Positions 8,099 through 16,992 are shown, counted from the stretch's first letter. The stretch: DNA of 35,198 bases from an uncultured Gammaproteobacteria bacterium (GCA_937894085.1 CALCSG010000270.1:1-35198), one strand, 5' to 3'. A program made the numbers and translations. Notes: generated by a model from the letters alone, not told the origin.

Positions 8099-9898
8099 TT
8101 ATTTATCGATTAAATCGTCCGCTATTACAGATTTCGCCATACTTTTTGCAAAGGAATAAATCCTTCTCTGTTTTTCTATGATATCAATTTCGATGGTATA
8201 CGCGGCAATCCGGTTGGGTTCTTCGGCGACCAGTCTTTCTGCCTGGTGTTCGGTGGCGGAGTCAACCAGATCTATGATTTCCCGCTTCATATCGATAACT
8301 TGCATAGCGGCAAGTTCGTTGTTTTGTGAGACGGCCTGAATAGCACTACTAACAGATCTGCTCACTACCTTATGGAAATCATTAAGAACCTTCTGGGTAG
8401 CTTTACTAATAGAGAATCCGGCATCGAAACGACTAAATCCGAGGTCTACCATATTGGTTTCGATAGTATCCCCGATATTCTCAAGCTGGTTTACCGCAGA
8501 CATGAGTTGTAGAAAGTCCTGCATTTGATTATTTGATAACGAGCCTTTACTGATCCTGCCCATATACTCGATTATCTGGTCATACAGTAAATCGACTTCC
8601 TCATCCTGTTCTCTGACCGCCTGCAGGGCCTTACTATCACCAGAAATAATGGCAGGCATGATACTTTTAAGCATATTTTCCACTTTTTCTCCCATGTGCA
8701 GAACTTCCAGACGCACCCTGTCCAGTGCCAGAGCGGGAGTAGTCAGCAGTACCTCATCCAGATATTTGGCCCTCACAGTCAACACTTTGGTTTCATCCAG
8801 TGGAGCATCCGGCACCAGCCACTCAACCAGGCGCGCGAACTGGGTTGTAAAACCGATAAAAATAAGTGTATTAGCAATATTAAAAATGGTGTGCGCATTC
8901 GCGATCTGACGCGGGGTTTCTGCTCCCAGTCGATCCACTCCGCTTAGCTCCGGGTGGGAGGGAGAAAATGAAGTAACAAACTGGGCTAAATAGTCAATAA
9001 AAAACACCCAGATGAGCACTCCTGCCACATTAAATCCAATGTGTACTACTGCCGCCCGCACTGCTTCCCTGGGTTTACCTATAGAGGCGAGCAAAGCGGT
9101 AACGCAAGTACCGATATTGGCACCAAAAGCTAATGCTATTCCGGCAGGCAGGGTGATAAACCCCTGACTGGCCATGACAATAACAATACCGGTCGTGGCA
9201 GAGGAAGATTGTATCAGGCCTGTAAAAGCGGCAGCCACCAGTATACCGACCAATGGGCTTTCCATCTGAATCATCAGGTCAAGGAAAGGCTGGTAAGTAC
9301 GTAATGGGCTCATCGCATCACTCATAACACTCATGCCGAAGAAAACCAGCCCGAGTCCCATCAGCATAGTACCGTAATGTTTGATACTTTCTTTTTTGGA
9401 GCCAAACAGCATGGTAAACCCGACTCCTATCATCAGCAGGGCAGCCTTGGTGACCTTGAAAGCCACTATTTGAGCAGTGATGGTAGTACCGATATTGGCA
9501 CCCATGATAATGCCAATTGACTGTGCCATAGACATCAGACCAGCAGATATAAAGCCTACTACGAGTACCGTGGTCACCGAAGAAGACTGGATAATGGCAG
9601 TAACAAATGCACCGGTAATCGCACCCATAAAACGATTAGCCGTGAGCTTTGCCAGGATATCTTTCATACGATCACCGGCAACCGCTTTTAAGGAGTCAGA
9701 CATTTGTTCCATGCCAAATAAAAACAGGGCCAGACCTCCATACAGCTTCATACCCATCAAACCCCATGCCATTTCAGCACCACCTTCTGCTCTTGCGGCA
9801 AGTGCCGGCAGGGCAACCATCAGGAAGAAACCAGCCAGCAGCAGAAACAGCAATTTTCCATTAAAGTGACGGGGGTTAATCAGGTTAGAGAGTGTCAT
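8099..9898 (-). CDS. Na+/phosphate cotransporter with PhoU-like tail
   Basis: This 599-residue inner-membrane protein has an N-terminal hydrophobic segment, then the duplicated transport core with the hallmark QSSS repeats: AIIQSSSVTTVLVVG near residues 103-117 and GLIQSSSATTGIVIV near 226-240. These place it in the NptA/YjbB (SLC34-like, PF02690) family. The last about 220 residues form PhoU-like helical bundles that contact the membrane domain in relatives. The start has GAGGAAG just upstream. It lies between the UspA gene (27 bp upstream) and the small charged protein gene. Import or export of phosphate cannot be told from sequence. Confidence 0.9.
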   Translation of the reverse strand: MTLSNLINPRHFNGKLLFLLLAGFFLMVALPALAARAEGGAEMAWGLMGMKLYGGLALFLFGMEQMSDSLKAVAGDRMKDILAKLTANRFMGAITGAFVTAIIQSSSVTTVLVVGFISAGLMSMAQSIGIIMGANIGTTITAQIVAFKVTKAALLMIGVGFTMLFGSKKESIKHYGTMLMGLGLVFFGMSVMSDAMSPLRTYQPFLDLMIQMESPLVGILVAAAFTGLIQSSSATTGIVIVMASQGFITLPAGIALAFGANIGTCVTALLASIGKPREAVRAAVVHIGFNVAGVLIWVFFIDYLAQFVTSFSPSHPELSGVDRLGAETPRQIANAHTIFNIANTLIFIGFTTQFARLVEWLVPDAPLDETKVLTVRAKYLDEVLLTTPALALDRVRLEVLHMGEKVENMLKSIMPAIISGDSKALQAVREQDEEVDLLYDQIIEYMGRISKGSLSNNQMQDFLQLMSAVNQLENIGDTIETNMVDLGFSRFDAGFSISKATQKVLNDFHKVVSRSVSSAIQAVSQNNELAAMQVIDMKREIIDLVDSATEHQAERLVAEEPNRIAAYTIEIDIIEKQRRIYSFAKSMAKSVIADDLIDK

Positions 9899-9925
9899 AA
9901 ATTCTTCCTCAAATAGCTGAAGCGT

Positions 9926-10411
9926 TTATCTTTGTTTATCAGTTTTCTCAGCTTTAACGATGGTGACAGGAATATGGGACAAATGTACAACCTGTTCAGC
10001 TTTGGATCCCAGTAAGATGTGTTTCAATCCGGTACGTCCCTGACTACCCATAATAATCATGGAGGCACCGACTCGCTCAGCCACTTCAAGAATACGAGTT
10101 ACCGGCAGGCCAGTTACCAGCCTTAATTTCGATTTCGCGAGACAGTGATATTGTGGGTTGGATTTCAATAATTTATCTATAAAATCTTCAAGCATTTCTC
10201 GAGCCACATCTTCAATTCTGACCAGCCGTTTCTTTTTAGTCATCGTGGCATAGTATCCCGGCAGCTCGGCAGGGTCATGAACTACGTGCAGAACTACAAC
10301 AGATGCTTTCATGCATTCAGCCAGTTCGCAGGCTTTCAACAGGGCTGCTTTTGAGTGGAGTGAAAAATCAACTGGAACCAGTAGAATTTGTTTTGACGAT
10401 TTATCGACCAT
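9926..10411 (-). CDS. Universal stress protein, UspA family
   Basis: This 161-residue single-domain Usp protein begins with the strand ILLVPVDFSLHS. Near the end it has the ATP-binding motif GSQGRTGLKHILLGS (G-x2-G-x9-GS), followed by VPVTIVK, the usual terminal strand. It therefore probably binds ATP. The start is preceded by AGGAGA. It is the first gene of the Usp - Na/Pi transporter - charged protein operon, which suggests a link between stress signalling and phosphate movement. Confidence 0.9.
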   Translation of the reverse strand: MVDKSSKQILLVPVDFSLHSKAALLKACELAECMKASVVVLHVVHDPAELPGYYATMTKKKRLVRIEDVAREMLEDFIDKLLKSNPQYHCLAKSKLRLVTGLPVTRILEVAERVGASMIIMGSQGRTGLKHILLGSKAEQVVHLSHIPVTIVKAEKTDKQR

Positions 10412-10680
10412 ACTATTCTCCTGTATTTTTTGTATATCTTATTTTCAACCTTCTGCTGTCTCAACAGGGTCAGATATTGGGGTGTTCTTTTTAGTGTTTA
10501 CTATATTCAGCAAACAGCTGAACACCCTGCCTGATATCGTTATTACCCCGTCAACTTTAAAGCTAAATAAATTCAATTTATAGTAGAGTTTTTACAGATC
10601 ATAGAAGTCCTGTATCCATATTGCAAGCTGCTAAATTGCAGCCGGCACCTGCTCATTTACCCTGTGAACAACTGTAACTA

Positions 10681-10722
10681 CTGATAATTACACACATTCG
10701 TCTGATAATTACACACATTCGT
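10681..10722. repeat. Two-copy 21-bp tandem repeat
   Basis: CTGATAATTACACACATTCGT is present twice without interruption (10681-10701 and 10702-10722). It runs directly into the CTTCGTG repeat copy. The perfect identity suggests a recent slippage event. Confidence 0.8.
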
Positions 10723-10750
10723 CTACTTCGTACTCTTCGTGGTGAGATTA
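10714..10750. repeat. Dispersed CTTCGTG repeat, copy B
   Basis: The sequence CATTCGTCTACTTCGTACTC continues with TTCGTGGTGAGA and matches copy A at 7711-7750. It lies only about 10 bp beyond the stop of the MerB-like gene, as copy A lies beyond the end of the Na/Pi operon. Confidence 0.5.
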
Positions 10751-10759
10751 TGCGTACTA

Positions 10760-11410
10760 TCAACCCTGCTGCATCATCGGCTTAAAAAAACCTGTGGCAA
10801 ATTCAACCGCCTCGGGTAGAGTGAAAATCTCGCGATTATCTGCATCTTCATTTAACCATTTATCAGCTGTTTTAGTATCTTTCAAAAATAACATTTCAGT
10901 ACACAGACTATCCGCACAACTACCACAGGAACTGGCTGCCTGCCAGTTTATGCCAAAATGAACTCCAGCCACTTGAGCCTTGTTTTGGATAGTCTGATTG
11001 TTCAATTTAATATGAACAGGTTCCGCAGTTACTGCACATTCAGATAAAATTTCACTGCTAGTTTCAAACATCGAACTGGGTGCCAGTGCATCCATCGCGC
11101 ACATCGCATGCACTTCATTACCATTGATTTTAATTCGATGCACACGTTGCTCCATAGTAAAAGGATAACACCCCGTCACTTCGCCGTTATCATCAAGGGT
11201 TAACATATCCTGTTTACCGAGTTCCGCCACAATCTGTCGCGCATCACTATGTGTGGTTCCGAGTTCGTTAATGGAAGGAGCTCGACCCAACTCAAAAAAT
11301 CCATTCACCATGGCAAGATAAATCGAAGCAGAGTCGGCATCCATTTCATCCAGCCTGCTTTTTATTGGTAAAATATTTTTTAATCGTTTTATTGCCTTTT
11401 CAACTTTCAT
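10760..11410 (-). CDS. merB: MerB-like alkylmercury lyase
   Basis: This 216-residue cytosolic protein is related to organomercurial lyase, which cleaves the carbon-mercury bond and releases Hg(II). The N-terminal winged-helix-like part (about 20-85) is followed by the catalytic core. The residues equivalent to MerB Cys96, Asp99, Cys117 and Cys159 are present as Cys104 and Asp107 (MCAMD), Cys125 (SECAVT) and Cys170 (SLCTEML). The Cys104-Cys125 spacing equals that of MerB. An extra pair, Cys162 and Cys165 (CGSC), precedes Cys170. No merR, merA, merT or merP is near, so mercury resistance is unproven; the gene may act on another substrate. Confidence 0.8.
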   Translation of the reverse strand: MKVEKAIKRLKNILPIKSRLDEMDADSASIYLAMVNGFFELGRAPSINELGTTHSDARQIVAELGKQDMLTLDDNGEVTGCYPFTMEQRVHRIKINGNEVHAMCAMDALAPSSMFETSSEILSECAVTAEPVHIKLNNQTIQNKAQVAGVHFGINWQAASSCGSCADSLCTEMLFLKDTKTADKWLNEDADNREIFTLPEAVEFATGFFKPMMQQG

Positions 11411-11614
11411 TGTTAAATTCCGTTAGACTAAAGATAAAGTAGTCTACACGTTTAAACCAGGACTAAAAATATCAGAAGTTAATAAAATCGTTGTAACTAA
11501 TTTGGGAGTTCCAAAATTCGATCATTTAATTACAATTCATAGATACATTGTCATGGCATACACCCTGATATTTATCTGGTAGAATTTCATATTTATTGAC
11601 TAACACTACACATC

Positions 11615-11875
11615 ATGTCACGTCTCACCATCTACAGTACCAGCGCCTGCCCAATCTGCGAACAAAGCAAAAAACTACTGCAAAAGTGGAAAATCCCCTA
11701 TTCCGAAATAATGCTGGATAAGGATACCTCTGAACACCGCCGCTTTGCTGAACTTACCGATGGTGCGCGTATGGTGCCGCAATTTCTGATCGATGGGAAA
11801 TGGATCGGCGGTTTTACCGAATTAACCGAGATGCACATGGAAGATGAGCTCGACGAATTAATGGAGAACAGTTAA
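11615..11875 (+). CDS. Glutaredoxin
   Basis: This 86-residue single-domain glutaredoxin has active site Cys12-Pro-Ile-Cys15 after the first strand (LTIYSTSAC). The cis-proline loop is in ARMVPQFLI, and the glycines that bind glutathione are in IGGFTEL. It reduces disulfides or glutathionylated proteins in the cytoplasm. The stop is 2 bp before the GTG of the DUF1820 gene, so the two are co-transcribed, an arrangement I recall from other gammaproteobacteria. The start ATG lies 205 bp from the divergent MerB-like gene. Confidence 0.92.
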   Translation: MSRLTIYSTSACPICEQSKKLLQKWKIPYSEIMLDKDTSEHRRFAELTDGARMVPQFLIDGKWIGGFTELTEMHMEDELDELMENS

Positions 11876-11877
11876 CC

Positions 11878-12213
11878 GTGGCTGAAAAAACTAAAAATAT
11901 TTTCCGGGTTATTTTTCACAACCAGGACAAGGTTTACGAACTGTATGCGCATGAAGTCGGCCAGGCATCTATGATGGGCTTCATCGAAATTGGCGATATC
12001 ATCTTTGGTGAAAGATCCAGATTACTGGTCGACCCGGCAGAAGAAAAGCTTAAATCTATATTCGGCGATGTGAAACACACCTACGTACCGCACCATTCCA
12101 TTATTCGCATCGATGAAGTTAAAAAGGAAGGTCAGAATAAAATTCACGATTCTAACGGATCCAGCGTCAGCGTGTTGCCAGGCTCACAGTTTAACCCGTC
12201 ATCTTCTAAATAA
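11878..12213 (+). CDS. DUF1820 family protein
   Basis: This 111-residue cytoplasmic protein of unknown function begins with GTG at 11878. The family core is visible: IFRVIFHNQDKVYELYAHEV, then MMGFIEIGDIIFGE, then VDPAEEKLKSIFGDVKHTYVPHHSIIRIDEV. The C-terminal 25 residues are Ser- and Asn-rich and probably disordered. It follows glutaredoxin by 2 bp, so it is almost certainly translated from the same mRNA. Confidence 0.88.
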   Translation: MAEKTKNIFRVIFHNQDKVYELYAHEVGQASMMGFIEIGDIIFGERSRLLVDPAEEKLKSIFGDVKHTYVPHHSIIRIDEVKKEGQNKIHDSNGSSVSVLPGSQFNPSSSK

Positions 12214-12233
12214 CTCAGGACACCGCACCAAAC

Positions 12234-13064
12234 TTGGATATCAGCGTCGTCATTCCCAGCTACAACAGGGAAGGCCCCCTCGTCAGGGCGCTCAATTCGG
12301 TAACCAACCAAACATCACAAGTTAATGAAATCATTGTTATCGATGACGGATCCAGTGATAACACGGCAGACATTATCAGACAGCGATTCCCCGACGTAAA
12401 ACTTATTCGACAAACCAACCGGGGGGTTAGTGCAGCCAGAAACAGCGGTATTAAGCTGGCTGAGGCCGAATGGATAGCACTGCTGGATTCTGATGATGAA
12501 TGGTTACCCGAAAAAATAGACACTATTCGCAGGGCACAGAAAAACAATCTTCATGACATTTTATTTCACTCCGATGAAATCTGGATTCGTAATGGTACTC
12601 GTGTTAACCAGATGAACAAACATGCCAAATATGGCGGTGAGATTTTTCAACATTGTTTACCACTTTGTGTCATTTCTCCCTCCGCGGCTGTTATACATCG
12701 ATCGGTATTCGAGCAAACCGGCTTATTTAATGAAAACCTGCCCGCCTGTGAAGACTATGACTTATGGTTGCGCCTGTGTCATCGTTTCGAAGTGTTTTAT
12801 ATCGACCGACCACTGATAAAAAAATACGGCGGACATGAAGATCAACTATCCAGAAAGTACTGGGGCATGGATCGTTTTCGCATTAGAGCCCTGCATGAGT
12901 TAATGACCTTACCAACTTTACAGCAAAAACAAAAACAGCAGACCGTGAACATGTTATTAAAAAAACTACGCATCCTGATCAAGGGAGCGCAGAAACATAA
13001 TAACCACGAAATTCTTGATGAATTCCTTCCACTGCTTGATATTTACGAGAACATATCATGTTAA
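12234..13064 (+). CDS. Family 2 glycosyltransferase
   Basis: This 276-residue GT-A glycosyltransferase starts at TTG 12234, which yields the standard N-terminus MDISVVIPSYNRE. AGGA lies at 12217-12220. The nucleotide-sugar site is in IIVIDDGSSDNT (about 33-44), the metal-binding acidic cluster in ALLDSDDEWLP (about 83-93), and the acceptor-side ED motif in PACEDYDLWLR (about 175-185). It has no membrane helices, so it acts in the cytosol or at the membrane face. The donor and acceptor cannot be deduced. Its end overlaps the next gene by 7 bp. Confidence 0.9.
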   Translation: MDISVVIPSYNREGPLVRALNSVTNQTSQVNEIIVIDDGSSDNTADIIRQRFPDVKLIRQTNRGVSAARNSGIKLAEAEWIALLDSDDEWLPEKIDTIRRAQKNNLHDILFHSDEIWIRNGTRVNQMNKHAKYGGEIFQHCLPLCVISPSAAVIHRSVFEQTGLFNENLPACEDYDLWLRLCHRFEVFYIDRPLIKKYGGHEDQLSRKYWGMDRFRIRALHELMTLPTLQQKQKQQTVNMLLKKLRILIKGAQKHNNHEILDEFLPLLDIYENISC

Positions 13065-13645
13065 TCTGGATGTGTGCCTTACACTGCGAAGCCAAACCCG
13101 TGATAGATTTTTATAAACTAAAAAAATCATCCAATAAAAACGATTTTGATGTTTATAAAAGCAAAGACATAGCCTGCATCGTGAGCGGTATGGGTGCTGA
13201 CAATATGACCCGGGCAGTCAGCTGGGTGAATAGCCAGTTTAATCTTAATAACAATCTTTGCTGGATTAACCTGGGAGTTGCCGGCCAACACAGTATGGCC
13301 ACCGGAACAACTGTTTTAATCAGTCAGGCAAGGCAACACGATAACAACGAATCTATTTTGAAAATAACTGGAATCAAACATGATTTCGAGTCTCTACCGG
13401 TAATCAGCCTTTCCTCAGAAAAAACGGATTATGATGAAAAAGCACTATTCGATATGGAAGCCTATGCCTTTTTTCAGACAACCCGTAAATTCTGTGCTGA
13501 GGAACTGTGTCAGAGTATCAAAGTCATAAGTGATAACAGAGTGACACCACCGACCCGTGACAAGGCTAAAATCAGCGCGCTAATTGCACAAAATATGGTA
13601 TCGATATCAGTATTTGCTCTAAAACTACAGGAGCAAATACACTAA
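13058..13645 (+). CDS. Nucleoside phosphorylase/nucleosidase-like protein
   Basis: This 195-residue protein of the MTA/SAH nucleosidase-phosphorylase fold is shorter than the usual about 230 residues. Family landmarks are the N-terminal ALHCEAKP with Glu11, the glycine loop IVSGMGADNM (41-50), NLGVAGQ (71-77), the ribose-binding region FDMEAYAF with Glu134, and the base-binding Asp159 in VISDN. All three residues are in the positions expected for catalysis. It overlaps the GT2 gene by 7 bp and is 5 bp from the M1 peptidase gene. Hopanoid HpnG belongs to the same fold, but no other hopanoid genes are near. Confidence 0.72.
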   Translation: MLIWMCALHCEAKPVIDFYKLKKSSNKNDFDVYKSKDIACIVSGMGADNMTRAVSWVNSQFNLNNNLCWINLGVAGQHSMATGTTVLISQARQHDNNESILKITGIKHDFESLPVISLSSEKTDYDEKALFDMEAYAFFQTTRKFCAEELCQSIKVISDNRVTPPTRDKAKISALIAQNMVSISVFALKLQEQIH

Positions 13646-13650
13646 ACATT

Positions 13651-15849
13651 ATGAACTACCTTAAATTCACGCTTACAGCGATATTGTTAATTAGCATCCC
13701 GCTTAAACTGCAGGCTGCCGATCAAAATGCCTCACATGCCACCGGGCTAACTTTCGAGACTGATTATGCAGTGGTTGAGCACAACCTGAAGGTGCGTATC
13801 CACCCCACCACTCACCGTCTCCAGGTTGAAGATAAAATCACCCTGCCGGTGACTGCTCCCCGAGAAGTTATTTTTTCACTGCATGCGGGGTTACAACCTG
13901 TAACTCCCACAACCGGTGTAACAGTAACAGCATTAACACAGTCTGCAGATGAACTTCAACAGTCATTTAAAGTAAAGTTTGCAGAGCAATTGAAAACTTT
14001 CACACTCCACTATGAAGGTCAAATAAATCATCCGCTGGAATCTTATGGCAAAGAACAGGCTCGCGGGTTTAGAAGTACGCCGGGACTCATCTCAACAGAA
14101 GGTGTTTTTCTTGCCGGCAGTAGTGTCTGGTTCCCGCAATTCGAAAGCTACCAGTATCTACGCTTCAAAATGCAGGTTGAATCACCCGCCGGCTGGAAAA
14201 CAGTCAGTCAGGGTAAACGGGTATCAGACAGTGAATCAAAGGATTACACAGTCGACAACTGGGACTCTCAGTCACCTCAGGAAGAGATTTACCTGATAGC
14301 TGCACCATTTATAGAATATGACCGCCAGACTGGCAATATCAATGCTCAGGTTTTTCTGCGTCAGCCCGATCAAGCATTAGCTAACAAATATCTGGATGCA
14401 ACCGCTAAATATGTGACACTGTATGAAAAATTAATCGGTGACTATCCTTATTCCAAATTCGCGCTGGTAGAAAATTTCTGGGAAACCGGTTATGGCATGC
14501 CGTCTTTTACCCTGCTCGGTTCCAGGGTCATTCGTTTACCATTCATCATAAACTCATCTTATCCACATGAAATTTTACATAACTGGTGGGGCAACGGTGT
14601 GTATGTCGATTTCCCCAGCGGCAACTGGAGTGAAGGGTTAACCGCTTACCTGGCTGATCACCTGATCAAACAGCAACAGGGACAGTCAGCCAGCTACCGC
14701 TTACAGAGTTTACAGAAATATAATGATTACGCAGCAAACAGTCGTGATTTCCCGTTAACCCAGTTTCGCGGTAGACACAGTAGCGCAACGGAAGCTGTAG
14801 GCTATGGCAAAACGCTGATGCTTTTTCATATGTTAAGAAATAAAACAGGTGACAGCTTATTTATACAATCCCTGCAGCAATTTTACCGGGATTATCAGTT
14901 CAAAATAGCCTCATTTGATGACCTTCGATTAACCTTCGAAACCGTATCGGGCATAAAACTTGACGATTTTTTCAGCCAATGGATAGCAAGAACCGGCGCA
15001 CCGGATTTAAGATTGGGCCATAGCGATGTCATTAAACAGGGCAATCAATATCATCTTAAATTTGAATTAAAGCAGACTCAGCCAGACGAAGTTTATCACC
15101 TTGAAATTCCCGTAGCGGTAACTATCGAAGGACAAAAAAAGGCACAACAGAGCTTCGTTGTCATGACACAAAAAAATCAGCAGTTCGATCTAAGTTTTGC
15201 TGCCAGACCCATTCGTCTTGATATTGACCCAGAGTTTGACCTGTTTCGCCATCTGGCTATGGAAGAAACTCCTGCTGCTTTTACTCAACTATTCGGAGCG
15301 CATGACATGCTGGTAATTTTACCCCGCTCTGCAAATCCACAACTTAAAAAAGCCTGGCAGGTATTTGCTACCGACTTAAGCAGAATGGGGCCGGATTCAG
15401 TCATCATCAAATGGGACGATGAACTGGAATCGCTACCACAAAATATGGCTATTACCGTACTGGGCTGGAACAACCGCTATGCAAATGAGCTCATTAGCAG
15501 CCTGTCAGACTATGACGTCATGGTCAAACCCGATCATTTGCAAATAGATAACAGCGAAGTCCCGCATCAAAACCATTCCATCGCATTGGTCAGCCGTGAT
15601 CAACATAATGGCAATACTCCTGGCGCATTTATCGCCACCGACCTGCCCGCGGCCCTGCCCGGTTTAGGACGTAAATTACCGCATTACCATAAATACAGTT
15701 ACCTGGCCTTTTCCGGTGATGAACCACAGATCAAGCTCAAAGGCCGCTGGCCAGTGAATCACTCCCCCATGACGGCTTTATACGACAATAATACTAAACG
15801 AGGTGAACTGGCAATGCGTCCGTCACTGGCAGAAGTGCAGATTCATTAA
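13651..15849 (+). CDS. Secreted M1-family metallopeptidase
   Basis: This 732-residue protein has a signal peptide (residues 1-22, ending LQA). An N-terminal beta domain is followed by the gluzincin catalytic domain. The zinc motif is His306-Glu-Ile-Leu-His310, with the third ligand Glu328 in NWSEGL, exactly 18 residues beyond the second His. The substrate-side GAMEN motif is altered to YGMPSFTLL (281-289). A C-terminal region of about 230 residues has no recognised domain. It probably acts in the periplasm on peptides. It starts 5 bp after the nucleosidase-like gene; a hairpin follows its stop. Confidence 0.9.
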   Translation: MNYLKFTLTAILLISIPLKLQAADQNASHATGLTFETDYAVVEHNLKVRIHPTTHRLQVEDKITLPVTAPREVIFSLHAGLQPVTPTTGVTVTALTQSADELQQSFKVKFAEQLKTFTLHYEGQINHPLESYGKEQARGFRSTPGLISTEGVFLAGSSVWFPQFESYQYLRFKMQVESPAGWKTVSQGKRVSDSESKDYTVDNWDSQSPQEEIYLIAAPFIEYDRQTGNINAQVFLRQPDQALANKYLDATAKYVTLYEKLIGDYPYSKFALVENFWETGYGMPSFTLLGSRVIRLPFIINSSYPHEILHNWWGNGVYVDFPSGNWSEGLTAYLADHLIKQQQGQSASYRLQSLQKYNDYAANSRDFPLTQFRGRHSSATEAVGYGKTLMLFHMLRNKTGDSLFIQSLQQFYRDYQFKIASFDDLRLTFETVSGIKLDDFFSQWIARTGAPDLRLGHSDVIKQGNQYHLKFELKQTQPDEVYHLEIPVAVTIEGQKKAQQSFVVMTQKNQQFDLSFAARPIRLDIDPEFDLFRHLAMEETPAAFTQLFGAHDMLVILPRSANPQLKKAWQVFATDLSRMGPDSVIIKWDDELESLPQNMAITVLGWNNRYANELISSLSDYDVMVKPDHLQIDNSEVPHQNHSIALVSRDQHNGNTPGAFIATDLPAALPGLGRKLPHYHKYSYLAFSGDEPQIKLKGRWPVNHSPMTALYDNNTKRGELAMRPSLAEVQIH

Positions 15850-15857
15850 AAGATGAT

Positions 15858-15879
15858 ATCATCAATAAAAATTGATGAT
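15858..15879. terminator. Hairpin after the M1 peptidase gene
   Basis: A perfect 9-bp stem, ATCATCAAT / ATTGATGAT, encloses a 4-nt AAAA loop in the 82-bp gap before the ChaN gene. No T tract follows, so it may attenuate or stabilise rather than terminate fully. Confidence 0.4.
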
Positions 15880-15931
15880 TCTGAAATCCATACTCCATGA
15901 AATATTTTAAAACCTTAAAATCAAAATAACT

Positions 15932-16987
15932 ATGCTATCAATCAGACTACATTACTCACTGGTTTTACTTGTAACTGGTTTGTTACTATCAGCCTGTTCC
16001 TCGCTGCCAATCCAGCAAAACCGGGAAATGACAAACCTGTACCAGCATCGGTGGGTCAGTACAAAACAGCCTGATATTGACCTGGATATTAATCAGGTAG
16101 CAAAATTAATGGCCGACTATGACGTGGTTTTCTTTGGGGAATTACATGAACACCCCGCTGTACATCTGGCACAGATGCAACTGCTAGAAGCCATGTTTCA
16201 ACTAAATCCACAGCTAACTCTCAGCATGGAACAATTTGAACGCGATACTCAACACTATGTCGATGATTACCTGGCCGGAAATATTGGCGAAAGATACCTG
16301 ATTAGTAAAACCCGTGCCTGGGAAAATTACCCGACCTCATACCGTCCGCTGGTCGAATTTTCCCGACAGCATCAATTACCGGTAATTGCTGCCAATGCTC
16401 CTAAAGATGATGTCGTTTGTGTCGGTCGAATCGGGTTAGAATACCTGGACTCACTCAGCGCTGAAAAACGCCAGTTTATTGCAAAAGATATCGATGCTTC
16501 AGAAGGCGCATACCGCGATAAATTCATGTCTTTCCTGACAAATAATTCATCTCATGGCAATATTTCTGACGACAGTATGAGCGAGATGATGAAACAGATG
16601 TCGCAACGAAGCTTTGCTGCCCAGGTGATACGAGACGATACCATGGCAGAATCAATCTCCCGTCACCTGGATGACAACCCGCAACGACAGGTATTACACC
16701 TCGGCGGCGTCTTTCATTCCAGTCAATTCCTCGGTACTGTAGAACGCCTTGCAAAAAGAAAAGCTGCATTAAAAATTGCCGTAATCGAAACGGTAACGAC
16801 AGCAAACGACGATAACAGCTGGAAAGAAGACAAACTCGATAGCGGTAATATCCTGTTACTGGTCAATAATTTACCACCCGGATTTATCAAAGAAGAAAAT
16901 GAAATTGAATTTTCAAAAGCCGTACTTAATAAACGCAGGGAAAGCGGTAATAACTGTGGCAGCGAACAACAACCAGCTACTAACTAG
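15932..16987 (+). CDS. ChaN-family lipoprotein
   Basis: This 351-residue lipoprotein has a signal peptide with lipobox LLSAC and Cys22 as the lipidated residue. The family signature VVFFGELHEHPAVH starts near residue 65, followed by SMEQFERD and the later HLGGVFHS. ChaN proteins of this family bind haem, and a role in haem or iron handling at the outer membrane is likely. A His-rich surface, as in GELHEHP, is conserved. It is followed 5 bp later by the SDR gene, so it probably shares their transcript. Confidence 0.88.
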   Translation: MLSIRLHYSLVLLVTGLLLSACSSLPIQQNREMTNLYQHRWVSTKQPDIDLDINQVAKLMADYDVVFFGELHEHPAVHLAQMQLLEAMFQLNPQLTLSMEQFERDTQHYVDDYLAGNIGERYLISKTRAWENYPTSYRPLVEFSRQHQLPVIAANAPKDDVVCVGRIGLEYLDSLSAEKRQFIAKDIDASEGAYRDKFMSFLTNNSSHGNISDDSMSEMMKQMSQRSFAAQVIRDDTMAESISRHLDDNPQRQVLHLGGVFHSSQFLGTVERLAKRKAALKIAVIETVTTANDDNSWKEDKLDSGNILLLVNNLPPGFIKEENEIEFSKAVLNKRRESGNNCGSEQQPATN

Positions 16988-16992
16988 TATTA

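Larger units (their letters stand above)
10412..10759. other. Intergenic region with tandem and dispersed repeats
   Basis: No gene was recognised. It must contain the promoter of the UspA operon. Its left part is AT-rich; its right part holds the 21-bp tandem repeat and the second CTTCGTG repeat copy. Confidence 0.45.

Noticed and set aside
9477-9869. Plus-strand ORF opposite the Na/Pi cotransporter
   Set aside because: It is a shadow of the QSSS-motif transporter and has no ribosome binding site or recognisable domain.
12260-12547. Minus-strand ORF over the GT2 gene
   Set aside because: It lies wholly inside a convincing GT2 coding frame with DxD and N-terminal motifs, and it has Ser/Leu-rich, low-information sequence.
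13651-15849. Leukotriene A4 hydrolase or PepN assignment of the M1 peptidase
   Set aside because: The GAMEN motif is changed and the protein is secreted; only the M1 family level is supported.
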